From NCBI GenBank assembly GCA_035610835.1, contig CM069444.1, forward strand, positions 4,701,172 through 4,765,171: a stretch of DNA of 64,000 nucleotides. The letters run 5' to 3'. A model generated the notes under the pieces. It searched no databases. It had not been told where the DNA came from and saw only the letters and a list, made by a program, of their open reading frames with translations. The DNA is from Ophiura sarsii. Lineage: Eukaryota > Echinodermata > Ophiuroidea > Amphilepidida > Ophiuridae. The position numbers and the translations under genes were made by a program. Below, piece after piece: positions 24,001-32,340 of this stretch (position 1 is the stretch's first letter; every line of letters starts with the position of its first letter).

Positions 24001-24115
24001 CCTCGGGAACGTACAATTGGATCTTTCTCACTTTGCCTCTTGTGGTGATAGGGGGCTGTGGTGCAGTTGGTTCAATGAAATTGGGACTGTAAGTTTTCAA
24101 TTTTGGCAATGACAT
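9057..24115 (-). CDS. Pogo/Tigger-type transposase-derived protein, catalytically dead (six coding exons, 1,733 aa)
   Basis: Six exons (24115-23495, 22118-21939, 20408-19950, 17824-17666, 15543-14787, 12082-9057) join with consensus GT-AG sites. The first four introns are phase 0 and the fifth is phase 1, and the lengths sum to 5,202 nt. Domains in order: Psq-like HTH (about residues 40-79), second Psq HTH (183-220, split by intron 1), CENP-B/Tigger-type HTH ending WWLLFRKYHPEI (about 236-293), and a DDE fold (about 335-545, including AFKDTGVFPLNP). Then come thirteen VVTTPMAEQG-type repeats (584-710), two CX2C-X16-CX2C modules (730-753, 858-881), a Ser/Thr-rich linker, a helical segment (about 1099-1181) and nine basic repeats to the end. 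The usual catalytic Asp positions are Q340, P446 and S486. An intact reading frame with a dead triad suggests a domesticated DNA-binding protein rather than a mobile transposase. The architecture is seen directly; function and nuclear location are inferred. Confidence 0.85.
9060..9990 (-). repeat. Coding minisatellite (nine RKSTRLRNAEKE repeats)
   Basis: A roughly 110-bp unit is repeated in frame within exon 6. Units vary by loss of a short segment (with or without the ILVD stretch), always in multiples of three. Antisense ORFs across this tract are shadows. Confidence 0.9.
12185..12998. repeat. 25-bp satellite array (left part), in intron 5
   Basis: Tandem units of CTATTATAGGTCCGGTCAAC plus CCAAT. 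In the first half (to about 12,560) three variants recur in a fixed order, giving a 75-bp higher-order unit: one monomer with CCATTATAGG, one with GGTCAAGTC, one standard. The second half is less ordered. About 33 copies. It lies in the last intron of the transposase-derived gene. Confidence 0.95.
12999..13810. mobile_element. Tc1-like element inserted in the 25-bp satellite
   Basis: The ends are inverted repeats, CACTTCCAAAGAAGTAAGTT at the left and the complement of CACTTCAAAAGAAGTAAGTT at the right, with similarity running about 200 bp inward. The same 25-bp satellite lies on both sides, so the element interrupted a pre-existing array. The internal transposase remnant is broken, so the element could move only with help in trans. 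Confidence 0.85.
13265..13576 (+). pseudogene. Tc1/mariner transposase C-terminal fragment
   Basis: The translation shows DDNARPHRGRVANQFLEDEG and then SPDLNPIEHP, the diagnostic D-N-A-x-x-H and S-P-D-L-N-P-I-E blocks of Tc1-family transposases. A TGA sits where the family has Trp after the SPDLNPIEH block, and a one-base loss shifts frame a few codons later. The 75-codon ORF at 13,350-13,577 is the tail after the shift. The N-terminal DNA-binding half is missing. Confidence 0.9.
13811..14028. repeat. 25-bp satellite array (right part)
   Basis: About nine more units of the array at 12,185-12,998, partly degenerate at the junction with the inserted element. Confidence 0.9.
14196..14346. repeat. 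Partial copy of the CAGGGTTCTAGC hAT-like MITE (3' part)
   Basis: Matches the inner and right part of the complete element at 57,784-58,105, through the GAGTGCCGG repeats. Its right end (CTACAACCCTGG) is diverged. Confidence 0.55.
14787..15543 (-). CDS. Exon 5 of the transposase-derived gene (residues 474-725)
   Basis: The acceptor is CATTTCATGACAG. The donor GTAAAT leaves one base (phase 1). The third catalytic block, normally Q-P-L-D, reads HPLS (Ser486). The DDE region closes with AFKDTGVFPLNP, a recognisable end for this transposase class. After a Lys-rich linker come thirteen tandem copies of a 10-residue unit, VVTTPMAEQG, encoded by a 30-bp minisatellite at about 14,830-15,210. Several units differ by one or two residues. 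Confidence 0.88.
16793..17143. mobile_element. hAT-like MITE with 8-bp TSD, in intron 4
   Basis: The termini are CAGGCATTCTCAACTGG and CTAGTTGAGAAAGCCTG. TGTTACCC is duplicated directly outside both ends (16785-16792 and 17144-17151). TIRs of the C-A-G-x-x-x-T-T-C-T-C-A-A-C type with 8-bp TSDs are hAT hallmarks. The interior carries several TGGCGC motifs and has no ORF of note. Confidence 0.88.
17666..17824 (-). CDS. Exon 4 of the transposase-derived gene (residues 421-473)
   Basis: A 53-codon exon recovered by reading between the longer ORFs. The acceptor is TTGTTTTCAACCAG and the donor is GTATGA, both phase 0. It encodes VQWFHTIFLHYLPV and then VLILPGNNKLLSPKLLAVA. This aligns with the family block in which a hydrophobic strand ends in L-D-G-H. 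Here that Asp is Pro at residue 446 and the His is Asn. Confidence 0.87.
17975..18535. mobile_element. TIR element, CAGGGTGAGTCAAAAAGAC ends, in intron 3
   Basis: The arms are about 140 bp, nearly identical and inverted (CAGGGTGAGTCAAAAAGACT at the left, the complement at the right). TA lies adjacent to both ends. It shares its terminal 13 bp with the element at 47,009-47,642, so both may use one Tc1/mariner-type source. Confidence 0.82.
18545..18870. repeat. Diverged copy of the TTAA-flanked MITE family
   Basis: Shares long stretches (such as GTTATGCAACTCAAACTTTGG and GGATGACCTTTCATGT) with the elements at 22,176-22,522 and 55,233-55,589. The right end ACATCTACCT is followed by TTAA. The left end is lost near the adjoining element. 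Confidence 0.7.
19219..19392. repeat. Imperfect inverted repeat in intron 3
   Basis: TTTTAGCACCGGAAGC onward pairs with a stretch ending GCGGCTAAACCC, including matched CCCACAATGCAATG and CATTGCATTATGGG blocks. Probably an old MITE. Confidence 0.4.
19950..20408 (-). CDS. Exon 3 of the transposase-derived gene (residues 268-420)
   Basis: The acceptor is TTCTAATTATCACAG and the donor is GTAAGA; the exon is 153 codons. It contains NWWLLFRKYHPEI (end of the CENP-B-type HTH) and then the start of the DDE fold. Where active pogo/Tigger enzymes have the VDETG block, this protein reads SRVYACQPAPLD, so the first catalytic Asp is Gln at residue 340. The later block FAANATGYQILPPCVVYDDD corresponds to the family's A-x-A-x-G-x-x-L-P-P strand. 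Confidence 0.88.
20923..21246. mobile_element. MITE, CACTGCAAATTATGAG ends, in intron 2
   Basis: Inverted arms start CACTGCAAATTATGAG, continue as TTTACTTTTGGACAAACTAA and run for about 60 bp. CTA lies outside both ends (3-bp TSD, compatible with but not proof of a PIF/Harbinger origin). AAAGTAAACGCAA motifs recur inside. The ORFs on both strands reflect these repeats. Confidence 0.75.
21716..21897 (-). repeat. Dispersed repeat of about 180 bp, short copy, in intron 2
   Basis: The reverse complement matches 29,028-29,195 over its length, including ACATGTTTCCCGTCCGGA, GGAGGAGGG, TTACTATTTACTATTTTCC and CAAGTCGAAAGTGACCAACT. Confidence 0.75.
21939..22118 (-). CDS. Exon 2 of the transposase-derived gene (residues 208-267)
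   Basis: The acceptor is TTTATTTCAAG and the donor is GTGAGG; the exon is 60 codons, phase 0 at both ends. It opens VPRLALKNNLEGK, which completes the Psq motif begun in exon 1, so the splice join is supported by homology as well as by signals. The following segment LTYEEEREVVHYILALNRV matches the start of the CENP-B/Tigger second HTH region. Confidence 0.88.
22176..22522. mobile_element. TTAA-flanked MITE, in intron 1
   Basis: TTAA lies outside each end (22172-22175 and 22523-22526), as for piggyBac-type insertions. The body is about 85 percent similar by eye to the element at 55,233-55,589. The left end reads AGGTATGACCCGATCACATT; the right end is eroded. Confidence 0.78.
22642..23217 (-). 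repeat. Truncated copy of the GGTAACACGTGTTACC element, in intron 1
   Basis: Begins ATGGGCGATTCCATGG and runs in reverse orientation to the complete element at 27,010-27,920, breaking off in its middle. It keeps one perfect GGTAACACGTGTTACC palindrome at 22,817-22,832 and degenerate ones near 22,995 and 23,158-23,185. Confidence 0.75.
23495..24115 (-). CDS. Exon 1 of the transposase-derived gene (residues 1-207)
   Basis: The ATG at 24115 is chosen because an in-frame TGA lies 18 nt upstream. A pyrimidine-rich stretch ending CCTAG, just upstream of 24151, could be the acceptor of a 5' UTR exon. Residues 40-79 (GLELIRQGVFMSRAAQIADV and following) resemble a Psq helix-turn-helix. Residues 183-207 (AADAVRQGLYSINAARKVFK) begin a second one. 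An acidic, Pro-rich spacer lies between. The exon ends AAG with donor GTATGT, in phase 0. Confidence 0.85.
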
Positions 24116-24151
24116 CTTCGTAGATTTTGATCATTGCAACAACCCTGCCAC
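24116..24151 (-). other. Possible 5' UTR segment of the transposase-derived gene
   Basis: A CCTTTCCTAG acceptor-like site would start an exon at 24151, leading into the ATG at 24115. The upstream non-coding exon and promoter were not identified. Confidence 0.35.
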
Positions 24152-24420
24152 CTAGGAAAGGAGGACAAATATATTAATGAATGCAATTACTTATATTCAA
24201 TGACTGCCTGATTAATTTCATGACTTAAAGCATAGATTATCAAGAAAAATATGGACAAGCGGTATTTTCTTTCGAAGCTATGTGGGTGTCAGACCAAGGT
24301 GGCTCAAGTTTTATCGCCTTTGGCCTTGTCATGAAATAACTTCTCAACATCCATAAAAAATAAAACACCACTCTCGTTCCATTCACATTTCGTCCCCGTA
24401 TGGGGCGCAAGAGAAAAATC

Positions 24421-24480
24421 AGGGGGGGGGGGGGGGGGGGGGAGGCAAGATGAAAATGGTGGGAGTGGGGGGGGGGGCAT
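24421..24480. repeat. Poly-G tracts
   Basis: A run of over 20 G is followed by GGGAGTGGGGGGGGGG. Proline-rich ORFs here on the minus strand are artefacts of the tract. Confidence 0.85.
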
Positions 24481-24831
24481 AATGGGCTGGAAGTGTGCAA
24501 AAATGTTGAGTTTTATTGTAAAAATTGCCTGACATTTGTTTTGAATTAACTTTTCTAACCAATTTAATGCTATAAATATAAATAATGTTGACATTATAAC
24601 TATACATTTTCGATTGTTTGTGCGAAAAAAAATATGGTGGGGCGTGAGCCGAGTGGGGCCAAGGGGTGAAAAGGCCATGACTGGGCACCACTGACAGGGC
24701 GTCTCAAAAAATTACAACACACCTTTAACTGTAACTTCCTAAATAAGTATCGGAATAGAACAATTCAAACGACAAAATAACATCAAATTAGTTGGCTATA
24801 ATTTGAAGATAAACATGCTTGATTTGGCAAT

Positions 24832-26700
24832 ATCCTCAAATAGTTCTTATATGGGTATGTCCATGAAGTTGGGCCAAAAAGTGTGACATGAGGTCAAAAT
24901 TTCAAAATTGTTCAATTGTTAATCTGATATTATTTTTAGGTCCGACAATATCCATACTTTTGAAAAATAGTGAACTTTTTCCTCTCAAGTATGAAAATAA
25001 TCATTGATTGCAGGTCAGTTTCAGGTTATTACATGGTAAAAATACCTATATGCTACATGGACACCATTCTGACACTTCTCCCTTGCATTATTTTTAAATA
25101 GTTCAGGTTACTCACCATTCTTATATAGATTTATATTGCACTTTCATGGTCAGATTCATAAAAGCACACAATTGATACTACTCTACATCACAAAAAGTGA
25201 TATGATGCTTTGCAAATTGAGGGTTGCGGGGTAATTTGGTTCAAGCCTTTTTGATGTAGTATTTATGTCTGTAATCAATAAGGATTGCTTCTGACACACA
25301 TATTTTGTATAATTTTATCATCACTGATAACTGTTTAACTGATTTAGTAACATTACAATTAAATAAAAAGTAAAAGCTTCTGTCCATACAGCTAAACATA
25401 CAAGAAATTTACCTGATGCTACATGGACACCATGTCCTGTAGCATAGGTATAAATTCTATTGTTTTACAGATAACTAACATAAAACGAAGTAAGACACAT
25501 TTCACTTCCTCTTTATATCAATAGCCACTACAATTACTACTAAAAATAAGAGTGATGTATAGAATTTTTTTAATTTGATACCCAATATCTACATGTACTT
25601 GATTACCGGCACTACATGGACACAGTGTCCATGTAGCATCAGGTACATTGTTTTGGTAAAAATGGTATCAAATATTGTGAGTTATCTCACTAAAAACTGT
25701 CATGTTATGTTATTTCCCATATATTTTCAAGTAGAATTGAAATATTTGAAAAAGAATTATGGGTGCCATCATTATAAACTAATTACCTTGTCCCTAAGCT
25801 ACATGGTAATACCGGCACTACAGGTGGACACCTCGCTTGTTTTCAGTTTTTTTGCTGTCTTTAATAAAACCAATTACCCCAAAACTGGTCCCAATGAGAA
25901 CCTCTAGTAAAACACTTAATTGCAGGGAGCCATTCATTTCAGTATGTGAAAGGATCTTTTTACTTGAGAGGGGCAATCATTGTAAATATACCTATGCTAC
26001 ACCGGACACCTCGTCAAAAATCAGTGACGTTTCCTCAAATAATTTTAAAATAACATCATCTACATGTATGGGTACAGTTGTTGTTCAAACTTTCTTATGA
26101 ATGTGATACGGTAATTTAGGACCCAAAATCAGTGGGTTCAATTGTCATCTGTGTTGTTGGTGAGCTTAAAATACCGATGCTACATGCTTTTTTTGGTGGA
26201 CTCCTTTCTGTAGCATAGGTATGGCAATTTCCCGAAGACGTCATATCAAATTGGCCGATTTCTGTTCTGTCATAATCTACTTAAAGGTGAATTGGAACAT
26301 ATATTCATAGATTATGTAGTAATTTTATGATTTTATGACATTTATATTTACAAAATTATGTTTTGCATTTTTTCTATTTTCATGTCACACTTTTTTGACT
26401 AAAAAAGGGCCGGACACCAACTATTAATGAAGCATAAAAAAAATTACAGGGGAGCTATAACTTTCATTTGACTTTTAAAAGACATGTTCGTATGAGGTCT
26501 TTCTAAATTATATTACTTGTGAAAATAAACTTCAGGCAAACTGTCAGAAAATGCATTTATCCTACACAAATCAGCACAATTTCTTAAATTGCCCAACTTC
26601 ATGGACATACCCATATACGGATTAAAGCATAAGGCAGCTATCAGTTTTACAATGTAAAACAACTGCAAAGCAATTGCTGCCTTGTGCTTTATAATATTTT
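24832..26700. mobile_element. Hairpin MITE interrupted by a larger insertion
   Basis: The outer parts (GCAATATCCTCAAATAG at the left; GGATTAAAGCATAAGGCAGC and GCAATTGCTGCCTTGTGCTT at the right) match the complete 133-bp hairpin at 31,115-31,247. They are separated by the 1.77-kb element at 24,852-26,614. Confidence 0.7.
24852..26614. mobile_element. TIR element with an internal GCTACATGGACACC array
   Basis: The termini TGGGTATGTCCATGAAGTTG and its complement pair. TA (or ATAT) is duplicated at the junctions with the hairpin MITE. Inside, variants of ACCTATGCTACATGGACACC occur near 25,044, 25,411, 25,606, 25,810, 25,990 and 26,173, several as head-to-head palindromes. The ends share a GTCCATG core with the internal motif. 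No transposase ORF. Confidence 0.7.
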
Positions 26701-27009
26701 GTATGTGAGACCAATTCTGTTGGTCGGGCTGTCGAATTTAAGGTGGCTCTATTGGATGAGTCAATAATTTAGATTTCCTTTCAGTCGAACATTCGGTTGC
26801 CGAGATAAAGGGGGATGAAATCAACAGATCTGTCAACAACTTTTGTTTTATTTTATTTATTCTTTTGAATTCCAGTTGCCAGGTAATTATTTCCTAATTA
26901 TGTCTAATTATGTATAAAATATGCAAAGTAAAGTGTGGATAGATGAGATAAGCTATGGTGATGTGACTTGTTGGTATATGGGTAGTACATTTGGAGAGCT
27001 AAAAACACA

Positions 27010-27920
27010 CATGGGCGATTCCACGGTAACACACGTTACATTTTAGGGCGCCATTCTTTATTCTCCCCTCTATAACTGTATAAAAGTAGTCTGAATGAAG
27101 TTTACATCTTTTGTATTGTAATACCCAAGACTTAAGGCTAAATCCTCATGCTAACACCAATATGAAATATCAGCTCATGTTAATGTAAGACCGCTCTGAA
27201 TATCGGTAACACGCGTTACGAAAAAAGACGCACTAAAAAAAATCCGAACTTTGTTTTGCTTGTGTATTTAAACTAACCTACCTGCAATCAATTGGTCACT
27301 ACTGTGAGCAAGTACCTACCCAAGGTTTATAATACTAGAATAATAACAAGAATTTAAGTTCTCACTTTTTTGTAAATTGCAAAATAGTCGGTAACACGTG
27401 TTACGGTAACACGCGTTACATTTTGTCCATCCATAATTTACTAGCTTTATATTATTTATTTAATTTCTAAATTAAAATTAAGTTTGACTTTGACAATGGA
27501 ACTAACATATAAACCATAAAAAAATTAAGGTTTTAGCACGTTTTACTGAATATGAGTTCGGTAACACGTGTTACGGCATTTTGATGGCTTATAGTGGAGT
27601 GGTGGTTATGAATTTATCAAATTGTTTACTATTTTTAAATAGGGCCTAACTACAAAGTACTAGGATTAAAATTATAAGTGGCATCAATTAAAATCAAATC
27701 AATTAGGAAATATTTTCAAAAAAGTGTTGCTTCGGTAACACGTGTTACCGTTTTGGAAGTAAGAAAAGTTTTAAAAAATCATAGTTAACAACGGTCAATG
27801 GTTGCAATATTTTTTTCCTGAACGTTTGCATAGGCTTTGCACAACATGAATGTAAAATTAAATCTTTTGGAGCATTTTTTAGTTTTTTTGCTCCGTCACA
27901 TTTTCATGGAATCGCCCATG
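27010..27920. mobile_element. TIR element with six GGTAACACGTGTTACC-type palindromes
   Basis: The ends are CATGGGCGATTCCA and the complement. Palindromes lie at 27,024-27,039 (degenerate), 27,204-27,220, 27,389-27,405, 27,403-27,419, 27,559-27,576 and 27,733-27,750. A truncated inverted copy is at 22,642-23,217. No coding capacity. Confidence 0.72.
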
Positions 27921-28034
27921 TTAGTTTTTGGCTAATTTCCATTTGCATAATTAATTAGGCCCGCTAATTAAAATGTTTAAACATTTTTTGACCCAGTGGA
28001 GAGGTATTTTCTGTAAACACAATTGCAGAATATC

Positions 28035-29020
28035 ATATGTGACCTGGCACCACAAAATGAGCGTAATGTCGCGGCGAAGATGTTGCTGAATTGAGCTAGG
28101 ATATAGCATGTTATTGATTTTTGCCGTTTGTTGTTAGTATGGACCAAGCCCTTTTATTATAGCGGGATTATAAAATAAATAGCCTGGCATGGCTGGTAAT
28201 ACTCTTAAAGGGGCATTGAGAGATGTATCGATTATACTAAATGAGCAAATAACCGTAACGTAAAGATAATCATCAACATAGCCCAAATCCAAAATATCAT
28301 ACAATTCCGACATCGCCTTCAAGCCAAACTAAGCAAATAACAGCACTTCCGAGTTGAGATTTGCCGCGAAAGTCCGTGACTAAAACTTAGCATAACTTCC
28401 GAATTCAGCACCTTAGTTTCGATATGATCATATTATCGAAATTAAGAAAATCATGAAATTTTATATGATCAACGGCGAATATTGGTAAACTGTTTCAGAT
28501 GGTAGTTAGTATTATATGCTTGTATTACTTTGATGCAAAAAAAACTGATTTCCAGGATAACTGAGGGCGCACTCCCATTCGTATCTCTCAATGCCCCTTT
28601 AATATAACAATACATACTGCTATTTTAGTTTTCCCCTATAATAAAAGTGACCATGGGTCCATACCAACAACAATTGAGGACTCTAGATCTAAAAGGGGGT
28701 TAGTCACAATCTTGTGAAATTGTAGTTAGTATCAGTTTCTGCTACAAGGAGGATCTCTGCACCCTCTGTTCAAATGTTACAGTAAAGTCATATGTGGTAA
28801 AGCTGTGTAAGAGTGCATGGGAGGTACAACCCGAGTGGGTCAAGTCCACACATGGACACAATGAAACCCAGTTTTTGCCATTATTCTCAATGTGACTTAA
28901 CCCCCTTTTAGATCTAGGGTCCTCAATTTAAACGGCAAATCAATAATATGCTATGCTGTCTCAATTCAGCAACATCTTTGCCGCAACTTTCCGCTCATTT
29001 TGTGGTGCCAGGTCACATAT
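28035..29020. mobile_element. Foldback element, ATATGTGACCTGGCACCACA ends, with nested insert
   Basis: The ends are inverted, with about 60-100 bp of paired sequence (ACAAAATGAGCG, TTGCTGAATTGAG). A second stem at about 28,672-28,928 (GATCTAAAAGGGGGTTAGTC) and the TTAA element at 28,209-28,598 lie inside it. The element at 57,035-57,295 has related termini. Confidence 0.7.
28209..28598. mobile_element. TTAA-flanked MITE nested in the foldback element
   Basis: AGGGGCATTGAGAGAT and its complement form the ends. TTAA sits directly outside both (28,205-28,208 and 28,599-28,602), a piggyBac-type target duplication. Confidence 0.82.
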
Positions 29021-29027
29021 AGTAATA

Positions 29028-29651
29028 AGGCATAGTAAAAAAAATTACATGTTTCCCGTCCGGATTTTTAAAAAAAGGAGGAGGGCGGGTCTTACTATTT
29101 ACTATTTTCCCATTTTTTGCTATTTTTTTTCAAGATGGCCGCCAAGTCGAAAGTGACCAACTGACTGTGTTGCAGACACTCCTAAACAGGATTTTCCACT
29201 CTAATTGCCAGAGGAATAAAAATATGATTAATATAAATTATAAGGATTACCTAATATAATACTAATAGAGCCAAGTACACATTGTTTCTTTATGTTTTCT
29301 TCATTTTTCAGGTTGAATGAGGAACAAAACATCATTGATCGAAAGGATGTATGTAGGCCTACATGTATTGGTCCCCATGGTACTATTTCAATTGAGAAGC
29401 CATGTCAATAATTCAGTGAACATGCTATGAAATGATACAGCATTTCTATTACACCTGCCATACCTATGGGCAAAGGATCAATCACTAAAAAAAAAAATTA
29501 AAAAAATTATTATTATTATTATTTTTTTTTTTAAATCTTTTTTTTTTTTTTTTACAGAATTTTCGGAAATAGTAAATAGTAAAAAATACGAGGCGGCGGC
29601 CAAAAAGGAGGAGGGCGGGGACGGGAAACATGTTTATTTTTTTACTAGGCC
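29028..29651. repeat. Two inverted copies of the roughly 180-bp dispersed repeat
   Basis: 29,028-29,195 is a full copy; 29,565-29,651 is a partial one in reverse. They give inverted ends with ACATGTTTCCCGTCC. The full copy contains CAAGATGGCCGCC, close to the YY1-type consensus. A/T-rich low-complexity sequence (29,489-29,555) lies between. Confidence 0.65.
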
Positions 29652-30283
29652 TAATATATTGATCAAAACCGCTGTTTCAGTAAATAACTTAGTCGGAAAA
29701 TATGATATGACATCATGAAAGTAAACCCTTTTTACCTGGTTTAAAATGTGCATGACTTGCCCAGTTTTCGGCAATTATTAAATAAATAATATGAGGCAAA
29801 CTACTTTTGGTCATAACTTTTTATTATTCAGCCTGCAGACAAGGTTGAACCATCATTTTTTATTGTGAAGTACTTTTTACTTTGTTTCCATCCATTTTCA
29901 AAGAGATAATTTTATTTTCAAAATGTTATGATCATGCCTATAAATAATCAAAACAAATATTGTCGATTATTTCAAATCATTCCCCCGCGCGTGTGTAACA
30001 TCTGCGTGACCACGACAGCGTAGCGCGCCCAATTGTTTTGGAATGCAGTGCCTCGCAAGACCATGTTAAACCTTTGGAAGAACGCGAGCGCTCAGATTAT
30101 CACGACGCTCTGATCGACAATCGTTTGTTTTGATTATAACAAGGCTGAACCTCACCTGTCCTGAGCAAAACTAAAAGTTTAACTTCTTAATCATCATGTT
30201 AATTAGGCCTATATTTAGAAAAGTTAAAAATATTGATGAAAATATCCCACCATCCACGATGTCGACTCATATGCTTTCATTCC

Positions 30284-30316
30284 ATAGATCTCTCTCTCCC
30301 AGAGAGAGAGAGAGGT
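30284..30316. repeat. Palindromic CT/GA microsatellite
   Basis: TCTCTCTCTCCC is followed directly by AGAGAGAGAGAGAG, able to form a hairpin. Confidence 0.75.
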
Positions 30317-30359
30317 AGGATTCAAGAGCTAATTATTGTATTGTAGGTTGTAATTGTTG

Positions 30360-31315
30360 TAAAGGGGTCAAAAAAAGTATGTCCCCCCCCCTAAAATTAG
30401 ATTACGTTTGTTTACATAACCTCACACACAATTAGACGTTTTGAATAATTAAAACGATTATGAAAAGAGAAAACGCTTGGCTACCAATAGAAAGTTTTAC
30501 ATTTTCGATATCATGTTTACTTTTCCCAACAGTCACATTTTCTAAAAATGATGTTTTCAGAAAAAGTGGCACTCCCGTGCCACTTACTTGTATTGGATTT
30601 TGGAAAATTTCATGTTAACGGAACATCATTTTGGGGATAGGCCTATTTGACTTTTTTGGGAAAAGGAAACATGATATTGAAAATGGGAAACTTTGTACGG
30701 ATAGCTAAGCATTTTTCCTTTTCAGAGAAGTTTCAATTTCTCAAAACGTCTAATTGTGTGGGGGTGTTACGCAAACAAAATTGTATAGGATTATGAAAAT
30801 TGCAACTGTTTCTGAGAACATTGTTTTGGGAAAATGAGTCAATTTTGGGAAAAGTAAACATGATATTGAACAATAGAAACTTTCTGTGAGAAGCCAGACA
30901 CTTTTTCTTTTCACAAGTTTTTAAATTTCTCTAAACGATTAATCCTGTGCGGAGCCTATGCAAACAAACTTGGTCTAATTTTTGTACAAAAAAATCACGA
31001 GAGAGAGTTTTTAAATTGACTGGTATGGACCAAGTGCCACTTTTTCTGAAAACGTCATTTTGGGGAAATGTGACCGGTTTGGGAAAAGTAAAGTAAACAT
31101 GATAAAACTTTGCAATATCCTCAAATAGGTCTTACATACGGAATAAAGCACACGGCAGCTATCATCATATTTACAATGCAAATCAACTGCAAAACAATTG
31201 CTGCCTTGTGCTTTATTCTGTATGTAAGACCTATTTGAGGATATTGCCTTTGAAGTTATGTAAACAAAAGTAATCTAATTTTAGGGGGGGGGGGGCTTAC
31301 TTTTTTTGACCCTTT
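30360..31315. mobile_element. TIR element with internal tandem GGGAAAAGTAAACATGATA units
   Basis: The inverted ends are AAAGGGGTCAAAAAAAGTA plus a C8 tract, then TAAAATTAGATTAC, matched at 31,272-31,314. Inside, three direct units containing GGGAAAAGTAAACATGATA and an inverted unit recur every 150-250 bp. A hairpin MITE is inserted at 31,115-31,247. Confidence 0.7.
31115..31247. mobile_element. Hairpin MITE, 133 bp
   Basis: Almost fully self-complementary. It starts GCAATATCCTCAAATAGGTC, ends with its complement, and is paired further in through ATAAAGCACACGGCAGC. It is the uninterrupted counterpart of the copy at 24,832-26,700. Confidence 0.82.
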
Positions 31316-31318
31316 ATC

Positions 31319-31425
31319 TGACAAGACGTTCAAACCTGACTTTACGTCCCATTGATATACAATAGATACAATAGCCACCAATCATCTTTTGTGCGACGTC
31401 TTTGAAATGCAATCTAATCCGCTGC
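31319..31425. repeat. Left arm of a 107-bp inverted pair
   Basis: GACAAGACGTTCAAACCTGA through GCAATCTAATCCGCTG recurs in inverse orientation at about 32,922-33,028 with few mismatches. The pair encloses the non-LTR remnant. Confidence 0.8.
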
Positions 31426-31681
31426 TACTTAGCTACTTGACACACGACACGGTGATCAACCTCTCAATAGTGATCACGTGATGGTTATGGTTTGTTTATC
31501 AATACAGTCAGTCTATACATAGTACTAGCGTGATCGATATTAGTCATCACCGTTAGATCTCAGGATTGACAGGACCCATTTATTGTCAAAGCGTGCTGCC
31601 CTCTATTCAAAATTGCTAATAACAACTTTATAATCTGGTTTTCAATGAGCAGAGTTGAGGCACTTATCTTTTATTATATTG

Positions 31682-32340
31682 ATATTTATTTATTTATTTA
31701 TTTGAACATACACTTTTACAACAGTGGCACCCGTCTACCCGACGGTGCGTTCATAATATATACATACAATAATTGACAAAAACGAGAGAACATTAAAAAT
31801 TATTATATAGTCATGTATACAATAGTCTCAATAGATTCACTTTGAGTTCATAATATTACATCTAACAGCCCACGCACGTTTAAGGTATGATTTGCAGAAT
31901 TGGTCAAGGATAGCGTATGCAGAACGGGCAGCTTTAGTGTGTCTGTAAGGCGTGGTGATATTAATTGGACAACCTAGCATTATATACAATTTTGAGTCCA
32001 GATTACTGATAATAAATTCCAGCCAAACATCACTAAAACCATCGTTGCATAGGTTATTTTCGAGTTTGATATATTCCTCGACCCTTATCTCATTCAGTGA
32101 TCTACATGTAAATAAGAAATGTCTTAAGTCTTCCATTGAATCATCATTACAAAGCATACATTTACCATCCTTATTATTTGAAGACCATTTGCGTATTCTA
32201 TGTTCCAATGGAAGCGTGTTTGATCGCGCTTTGAATTTTAGACTACAACCAAAGAAATCAGTTTTGTCTAAAAGATAGTCTTCCAATTGAACGGTTTTTT
32301 TAAACTGCAAATAGTCACTAATTAGTAATATCGAGTTAGG
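31682..32340 (-). mobile_element. 3' remnant of a non-LTR retrotransposon
   Basis: Minus-strand sequence ending in a short (AAAT)n tail at 31,682-31,703, preceded by a 3' UTR and the C-terminal end of an ORF2-like protein. It is 5' truncated, as is usual for non-LTR insertions. Confidence 0.75.
31837..32310 (-). pseudogene. Non-LTR retrotransposon ORF2 C-terminal fragment
   Basis: 157 codons open at the 3' end of the element. CMLCNDDSMEDLRHFLFTC matches the C-x2-C...H...C zinc-knuckle-like motif found after the reverse transcriptase domain of several non-LTR clades. No reverse transcriptase or endonuclease domain remains here. The clade cannot be fixed from this fragment. Confidence 0.75.

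Noticed and set aside
24304..24691. Pro-rich minus-strand ORFs
   Set aside because: Produced by poly-G tracts; no conserved residues elsewhere.
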